Assembly: GCA_020747065.1 (NCBI GenBank) | Contig: JAGMVK010000022.1 | Location: 682,001-746,000, forward strand | DNA from: Cadophora sp. MPI-SDFR-AT-0126 | Taxonomy: Eukaryota > Ascomycota > Leotiomycetes > Helotiales > Ploettnerulaceae | DNA length: 64,000 bases | Reading direction: 5' to 3' | Shown: piece by piece, positions 57,701 to 64,000 of the stretch | Numbering within the stretch: the stretch's first letter is position 1 | Layout of the letters: each line of letters begins with the position of its first letter | Notes under the pieces: model-generated | Databases searched by the model: none | What the model was told of the DNA's origin: nothing | Seen by the model: the letters and a program-made list of their open reading frames with translations, nothing else | Made by a program: the position numbers and the translations under genes

Positions 57701-59435
57701 GTCAGCGCCCGAACTGGTTAATTTGAAAGAAGTGAAGCCCGAAAATTCCGGGCTTCTTCTGGTTTGGTTAGGTCAGCTGCTGGCCTGCTGGATTGAAGTT
57801 TAGGCGTTCCTGGGTGCAAGTGAACCGTAGAAGTGACAGCGGATGGATGATTCCGTAACCTCTTTAGAGACATCGGGACTTGAAAACCCCATTCTGTTAT
57901 TCTGTTACAGACGGTTGGAGCCTGCCAGGCGTGAAAAAACTCCCAAGCTGAAATCCGGATGTTTGTTAGGCAACTGATGTGTAGGTCGTGGATAGCAAAG
58001 AAAGTGTTGCGAGTAAACATACGATCTGACTGATATTGTGATGCCGCCCAGACTTATTTGACTGCCGAAGGGTGCGATCTCCTGATCGTGACATATTCTT
58101 TCGATCTCAGGCCAAACAATTGAAATCGCCCATGAATCCAATCCCCAGACCCCGCGTCTTCCCCATAACTCCACGATATCACTAACGATTTGCTTTCTTT
58201 TTGTGGTGATGTTATTTCCTGATATTTATTTTCACGTTGCGATTTCAATGCCACGACACGACGGTTGACGTTCCTTTCTCCTCGGTAAGAACGGCAAAGA
58301 TGTAAAGTGCCAAGCAGACGCCTTGTCGATTTGGCTGCACCCAAGACGGGATCGTGTACAGGCATGGTGAGGGTGTGCCCGATGGCCACGTTGTGGGCTG
58401 ATGCATCGACGATGATGCTGGGATTTCTTGGTGCTGGATCGTTTTGCGATGAAGTTCGTCAGGCGATGAGTGTGTGCTGATGCCTAGAGAAATGATGATG
58501 GTATGGGGAGGAGAGAGCTCACTTTATGGAGAGGATTCGCCATCGTGAGGGGAAGCTGTCGCTCGAATGATGCCCTGATGCTGCGATACGCACCTCGATG
58601 GTGAACATGCTTCGGTACGGAGGCCTGTAAACGCCTGTCATAGAATTCTCAACAGACCTCCCTGCAACACCAGCGTTTCCTCTCGAAAGCGCAAACAATT
58701 TATCCAATACACGCCTCCTTTTCTATTTCATTTCGACCTCGCTCTCTCTTACCATTGTCCAATTCTGTCGCACATCGCAGTCTCAGAATGCTTTAAGCAT
58801 GCTTCAACTCAGAGGTATCCTATTGGGTGTCGGCCAGGATGATGGTGGGAGAGGCGTCGCCAGACTTGAGCCACCTGCGGTTTGGGACTGGGATTCGATG
58901 AGCAGGGGAGTTTATCCGCCGTGGGTGACGATGGCTAAGCATTGGGGCGTTTTGTAGCCAAGAGGGAGGATGACTTCACCTGGAAAATCTGATAATTGGA
59001 GATGTTTAATACGAGCTTGTATGAGCTGAAGATGACTGATTTGGAAGAGAATATCGTGACGATGATTCTTTGTAGAAATAAAGTAAAAGATGGTTATATT
59101 GACCAATCGAAGGACGCCCAGGATGCTGACAGAGCTCGAGCTCGAGCTCCAGGACATCTGCAGAGAAGGATGTTTCGGCCCGTCGATTCCCATCTCAAAT
59201 CATCGCCGAATAGATGGTTTTTAGCTCATCAGCTGCCTAGATTGTGTAGAATTCCGTAAGCCCAAGATGAGATGCAGCAGCCGAAGGGAGGCCCGCTGGT
59301 GTTGGGCTGGTGCAAAACTAAAGAGCAGTCGGTCTCTACTTTATTTAATGCCGACCTCTGTTCATTGGTTGGCCGGCAAGGAAGTATGATTATCCGAGTC
59401 AAATCAGTACCTGTTGCAGCTTAGCGCCTTGATTT
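54762..59435. other. 4.7-kb stretch with no supported gene
   Basis: Only short, low-complexity or unrecognised frames occur. A (GAGCTC)n run is at about 59134-59152. No splice-supported exon series was found on either strand. Confidence 0.45.
57734..57756. repeat. perfect 8-bp hairpin
   Basis: Arms GAAGCCCG and CGGGCTTC around the loop AAAATTC. It stands in gene-free DNA and no function is assigned. Confidence 0.5.
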
Positions 59436-60222
59436 CTAACCACCTCCTCTCCTCATCATGGAAGGGAGGTTCGTGTCCGCATGGAACTTTGGAACAACAT
59501 CCACAAAGACCCCGGAGCCCCGATCCTCTCCAATGAGATGAACAACTCTCCACACCTCGTTTACGCTCCTGGTTCTTTCGAGTCTCGAGGAATCTGGGAT
59601 GGGTCCCGTCCAGTTCCCCTCAGCAATTAATCCAGATGGCCAGGCACAGCCAGCCATCCTCGCATTCGCTGATTATGGGTAAGGATATGCCTCGTCGTGC
59701 TCAATCAGGAAATCTGACCGTGTACATGCACTTACAGTATGTGACAGTCGTGATGATTTTTCGCCCAGAGACGTTGAGAACTCTTCTCTACGCCCGCCAT
59801 GGATTATTGATGTCAGTGCTGCTTGGCACGCAAGTCCCGGGGATAAAATCACTTGGCCTTTTACGCCTCAACCTTTTTGTGTACCGACGTCCCGAGGAGC
59901 ACTGGAAATCTTTCAACATCGTCTGATTTCTAAAAAGCCCAATCGCCAGAACAACAGCCGTTCGGCAGGACAGATGGGAGGGCCGCACGCGGAAATTGAA
60001 ATCATCTCAGCTTGCCACTGTCTCTCGCTTTACCCCATGCCCCATACAATTTTGACCGAGCGAGGCCCCTGCTGGATAGTGGATGGTCGACTTACCACGG
60101 CTAGGCCAGGTGCAATCGACATGCGTGCAAATAATATGCTCCATACCCCTGGCTGGAATTTGAGTGGCCAACGGACTCATGGAAGGATCTTCATTCTGCT
60201 CCAGCATCGGCTGTTGGTCTGA
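59436..60222 (+). other. coding-like patch, unidentified
   Basis: An open plus-strand frame runs from about 59736 to 60222 (DVSAAWHASPGDKITWPF and onward). It is preceded by a likely intron (GTAAGG donor at 59678, CTGAC branch site, TTACAG acceptor at 59736) and a coding-like stretch ending NPDGQAQPAILAFADYG. The two sides do not join in phase, and the upstream part changes frame near 59630. It is either a decayed gene or one whose structure I cannot solve; no family is recognised. Confidence 0.3.
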
Positions 60223-60435
60223 AGTTATCCGGTCGTGCTTTGGAAGATGCTGACCATTGTTTTGCCGTGTCAGTGGAGCAGAAGTGCATATCATTTTCCC
60301 TATTGGACTTCACGACGCGCTAGACTCCTCCCAGAGCAGTCATTACTTCAGTACCTTACCTTATCCTGGCTCAATTGACCTCACCCCAGACTGCATGAAA
60401 GCTACTCTACCCCATCATCCGGAGCCAGTAAGTGC
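60223..60435. other. intergenic before acetate transporter-family gene
   Basis: Upstream region of the transporter-family gene; no gene of its own is seen. Confidence 0.5.
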
Positions 60436-60442
60436 TATATAT
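60436..60442 (+). promoter_or_regulatory. TATA-like box of transporter-family gene
   Basis: TATATAT lies about 145 bp upstream of the start at 60586 and is followed by a CT-rich stretch (60443-60515), a usual arrangement for strongly expressed fungal genes. Confidence 0.5.
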
Positions 60443-60585
60443 CCCCTCTCCCCCGCCGTCTGACCAGCGTCTCTCCATCTTTTGAGTCTCTCTTATTATA
60501 CACTCTCTGCCTTCGACAACCCTGGGCATACCTTCATAGCAGGACTATAGGAATAGTATAGAGGCAAAAGACAACAAACTTCACA

Positions 60586-61638
60586 ATGGCAACCACCGCA
60601 CCAGTAGCAGACCCAGCCCTCAACAAGGAGTACCACAACGAGAATGGCAATTCCGCAACTCTCGACCACGCTCCAGTCAACGGTACTAATGGAGCAAACG
60701 TTCCCAATGCTCATCGTCGATACGACTATGGAGGAAACCCTCTCGCGCACATGAACACTGGCGAGAGTGCTCGTTTCCCAGCTTTCGGGGGAGAGTTCCA
60801 ACCTGGTCTCTACAAGCCCACCACAGAGCGCAAGTTTGCCAACCCCGCACCTTTGGGATTGAGTGCTTTCGCCCTGACCACATTCGTCCTGTCTTTGATC
60901 AACATTGGTGTTCGAGGTGTTCACGAGCCCAATATCGTTGTTTCGCTCGCTTTCGGCTATGGAGGACTTGTGCAATTGCTCGCTGGAATGTGGTATGTAT
61001 TTCCATTCCTACTGGATTTGCGCGGCAGCAGCAACTAATTTCGCTCTCCCAGGGAAATGGCAGTAGGTAACACCTTTGGCGCCACCGCTCTCTCCTCCTA
61101 CGGTGGATTCTGGCTCTCTCTTGCAATCGTCCTCACACCAGGTGGATTCGAAATTGTCGATGCCTACGCGGTTACAGATGCAGCAGGTGATCCCACTGGC
61201 AACGGTGTCAATGCTTTCAACAACGCTTTTGGATATTTCCTCGCTGGTTGGTTCATCTTCACCACCATCCTCCTGATCTGCACGCTCCGCTCGACCGTCG
61301 CATTTTTCATGCTGTTCTTCACTCTGGACTTGGCTTTCTTGTTCTTGTTCCTTGGACACTTGTACTCTGACTCGGAGGGCAAGAACAACACCGGGCTGAT
61401 CAAGGCTGGTGGATATTTTGGTCTTTTCGCAGCATTTTTGGCGTGGTATAATGCTCTGGCTGGTATTGCGGATGACAGGTATGTTTTCGCCCTCGAGGCT
61501 CTCATGTTATGTTGCAATTGCACAATTTACTGATGCTTATTTTCCAGCAACTCTTTCTTCGTCATCCCCGTCGCACACTTCCCATGGTCTGAGAAGGGAC
61601 GCGAGCGCAGAGCCAAGACCGAGCGCGAGACCGTCTAA
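60586..61638 (+). CDS. GPR1/FUN34/YaaH-family acetate transporter
   Basis: A plasma-membrane protein of the acetate uptake transporter family (yeast Ady2/Ato1, Aspergillus AcpA). Exons 60586-60992, 61053-61478 and 61548-61638, with introns of 60 and 69 nt (both GTATGT donors, CTAAT and CTGAT branch sites), join in phase to 307 residues. After a hydrophilic N-terminus comes the family signature NPAPLG (residues 86-91, in [12 protein letters not shown]). Six hydrophobic helices follow, including [20 protein letters not shown] formed across the first intron, then [17 protein letters not shown] and [18 protein letters not shown]. The C-terminus is short and charged ([11 protein letters not shown]). 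Substrate is inferred from the family; ammonium or succinate has been proposed for some members. Confidence 0.95.
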
Positions 61639-64000
61639 CTGATCTCTTCGTCACAAAAACGATCGCGCATATTTTGGCATTTGGGGAACGGAAATCAGGG
61701 AAATGAAAGAGATGGGGATGGGCTCGATACGATTTTATACCAGGTTAGCAGGCTGCGCATTTCACGGAGAATGTTCGCATGGATGGAATGGACTGATGAG
61801 CGGGGATTTTTGATTGATACCTTGGAATTGGATTTGAATCTCGATTTCACAAAATAGTTGGATTGGACATATAGGGGATGAATATCTAATGGGTGGATGT
61901 GGATTGTCGATATCATGAATCTATTTTGGATATATTTAGTTACCCTTTTTCCTTTTACACCTCTTATTTTCCATTTTCATATATCGTTTCTCTACTTCAC
62001 TTACCAACACATCTCTACATTTCGACTCTTACCATACAGGCGGCGGAGCTCGAGTCGCGATCTCTCATCCACAGCTGTCAAACAGACCTCGGTCTTGGCA
62101 ACCTCCTTCCCCCCATCCACCAAAAGCCACACGGCTGGCCGCATACGTCAGGATCAACGCCTCTTTACCTCCGTCAACGCCTCATCGACACCACACTAAA
62201 TCCAGCACTCGAGCCTTTCGAGCCTCAGCAAACTACGAATAGCACAAATCGAAAGCAAAACAGCCTTACGATCACCACAACAATCGCGATCACGATCCCG
62301 GAAAATCAAGCCATCGCCATGACATCGCCATCCCAATCAAGCCATCAAGCCATCAAGCCACCCATCAATAGTAAGTGGCATGTCATCCCTCCCCAGACCA
62401 GGTTCCCCGCATTCTCTAAATCCGTGGCTTTTCCTCCCTCACCATTCGACATCCATCAAAATCGCATCAACAAATCGCTCCTGCTGAGCAGCGAATGGAA
62501 TGCAATGAGTGTCAGATGATATCGCGGTCATGCCTCCGTAAGCATGGATATGCTGTCATCGTTTCATCGCCCATGCACCACTTGCGCTGTGACTAGTGAA
62601 CGAACGGCAGTTCGTTGGTGATCGTCCTTGGGTGCGGACTTAGGGGTTTAGGGGTCTTGGAGTGACGCAAAGTTCGCTTTGTTTGTGATGCTAAGTAACA
62701 GATACAAGGCGTGGCTTGGGAACTTTGGCGCTTAGGAGGAGAGGCGAAACGTGACAGCTCTTGGCCTGTGGGGTAAGCTTGAGAGGTGAGCGAGTTGAAG
62801 TTGATGAAAAGGTATGCTAGAGATCCAATTGAGTTTCTAAAAGTGGATTTGATTGGAATTGACTTTTTGCAGAATTCTTCTCTTGAAAATTTCACATTCT
62901 CGGCGGTTATGCTTGTCTTGGATTTTCCTTCTGCTTGGTGGGGTGGTGGGGTTGGCTCCATAATGAATGAATGCCTGAAGAGGGGTTCCCTCGGCTCATT
63001 CTTACTTTTCTTTAGGCGACTACGACGTGGATTTACAGATTTCTACTTTCAAAGGCATGCATCTAGCGGTGTGAAATGGTTTATTATCTGATAGCAAGCC
63101 TGTTTCGTCTCTTGGCGCAAGTTGTCGTGCTCGCTGTCGCTAAGTCTCGTCACAGCGTTGTCTTACCGTTGTCAATACGTTTTCATGTTGTCAACCACAA
63201 CAATGCTTTCCAAATTCTCATCTGAAGACAAAAGATTAATGCCGATAGTCTTTTTCAGACAGGTAGCTTCCTCAGCATCCGCGATGTTTCACTCCTACAC
63301 AGCCTCCTCGCATCAAGCAGCGACAGAACATCGAAAGGCAGGTCGGTTGCTCTCCACGTGTTGCTGCTGACCACCAGTTCTCAATTCTTTGATTTTGAGT
63401 CTATACTAGAAGCCGGATTATATACACATCGTCTTCTATGTGTGGAAGTCAATATCGTATTCACTTCTTCTAATCAATTCCGTTCCTCTTGTTCCTCTGT
63501 TCAAGACTCGCCCTAGATTAGATGCTTGGATTGTCGGGTGTAGAAATATCCACTTCTATGCAGAGAGAGAGATCTGGAGAACAGCGTTTACACCACCATG
63601 ATTGATGATCTATGCTTGTGCACTGTGTAGTACAGGGCAGGATAAGAGCACTCACTCAATGACCAAGGGTGCCGTCTATGTTTTTCTGTGTGCGTGCGGA
63701 GATGATACCGGAGATCGTATCTCAAGCCCAGGTTCTGGTCTTGATCAAGCACGGTGTGATAGGGAGGAAGACCGTTTGCTGCTGTCATCTGATCTTCTAT
63801 CGTCATGTCATTAATTTCAACGGCTGAACTCTTGCTGTTCTTACTCTCTTCTTTCGTGATTTTTAATCACCTTCTCCAAATCTACCTCCAGGCGTCTCCC
63901 TCAGAAATTGGTCTAAAGAAGGGAGAGAATTCCTCCCTCGACCCCCCAGCAGCAACTACCTATGGCGTTGCCCTTCTTGATGACCGTGTCCCTCATGTCG
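61639..64000. other. 2.4-kb stretch to window end, no supported gene
   Basis: The 3' flank of the transporter-family gene, then sequence with only unrecognised frames on both strands (for example 61893-62519 plus and 62593-62961 minus). No splice-supported exons, RNA genes or repeats were identified. Confidence 0.45.

Noticed and set aside
62593..62961. 122-codon minus-strand frame near the window end
   Set aside because: No conserved motif, splice sites or domain; not enough support to call a gene.
1..64000. CRISPR arrays, bacterial operons, insertion sequences
   Set aside because: The sequence is fungal nuclear DNA with spliceosomal introns; no direct-repeat/spacer array or transposase was seen.

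Overview
The window is filamentous ascomycete nuclear DNA. The evidence is short introns of 44-84 nt with GTRNGT donors, CTAAC/CTGAC/CTGAT branch sites and YAG acceptors, together with fungal families: a CLN-type G1 cyclin, Nop7/pescadillo, PIG-U/Gab1, an Rrn9-domain protein, a HET-domain protein, a GPR1/FUN34/YaaH transporter and small secreted cysteine-rich proteins. The family mix resembles Leotiomycetes, but that placement is from memory and not proven here.

Layout. 1-2.3 kb: a two-exon G1 cyclin on the minus strand. 2.3-16.1 kb: about 13.8 kb with no gene I can support. 16.1-18.4 kb: a minus-strand retropepsin-like gene with a stop and frameshifts, read here as a pseudogene. 19.4-24.4 kb: an unidentified four-exon gene for a protein of about 1,633 residues. 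25 kb: a small DUF423-type membrane protein. 26-30 kb: three spliced small secreted cysteine-rich proteins, all on the minus strand. 30-33 kb: sparse DNA with a possible GMC oxidoreductase relic. 33-48.9 kb: the gene-dense core, with a CxxC protein, a 104-aa protein, a 1,268-aa protein with a C-terminal membrane segment, nop7 and PIG-U transcribed divergently from one 250-bp promoter, two hypothetical genes and the Rrn9-domain gene. 49-53 kb: decayed coding patches and a short hairpin-bearing element. 53.2-54.8 kb: a HET-domain gene. 54.8-60.5 kb: sparse, with one coding-like patch. 60.6-61.6 kb: the acetate-transporter-family gene. The rest shows nothing I can support.

The housekeeping genes serve ribosome production (Nop7, and Rrn9 for Pol I transcription), GPI anchoring (PIG-U) and cell-cycle entry (cyclin). 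They do not form a pathway cluster. The accessory stretches (16-32 kb and 49-60 kb) carry secreted proteins, a self/non-self recognition gene and gene relics. I found no convincing new biological system. The most interesting items are the decayed retropepsin-like gene whose active-site codon is assembled across an intron, the long gene-free interval beside the cyclin, the secreted-protein cluster and the large orphan gene.
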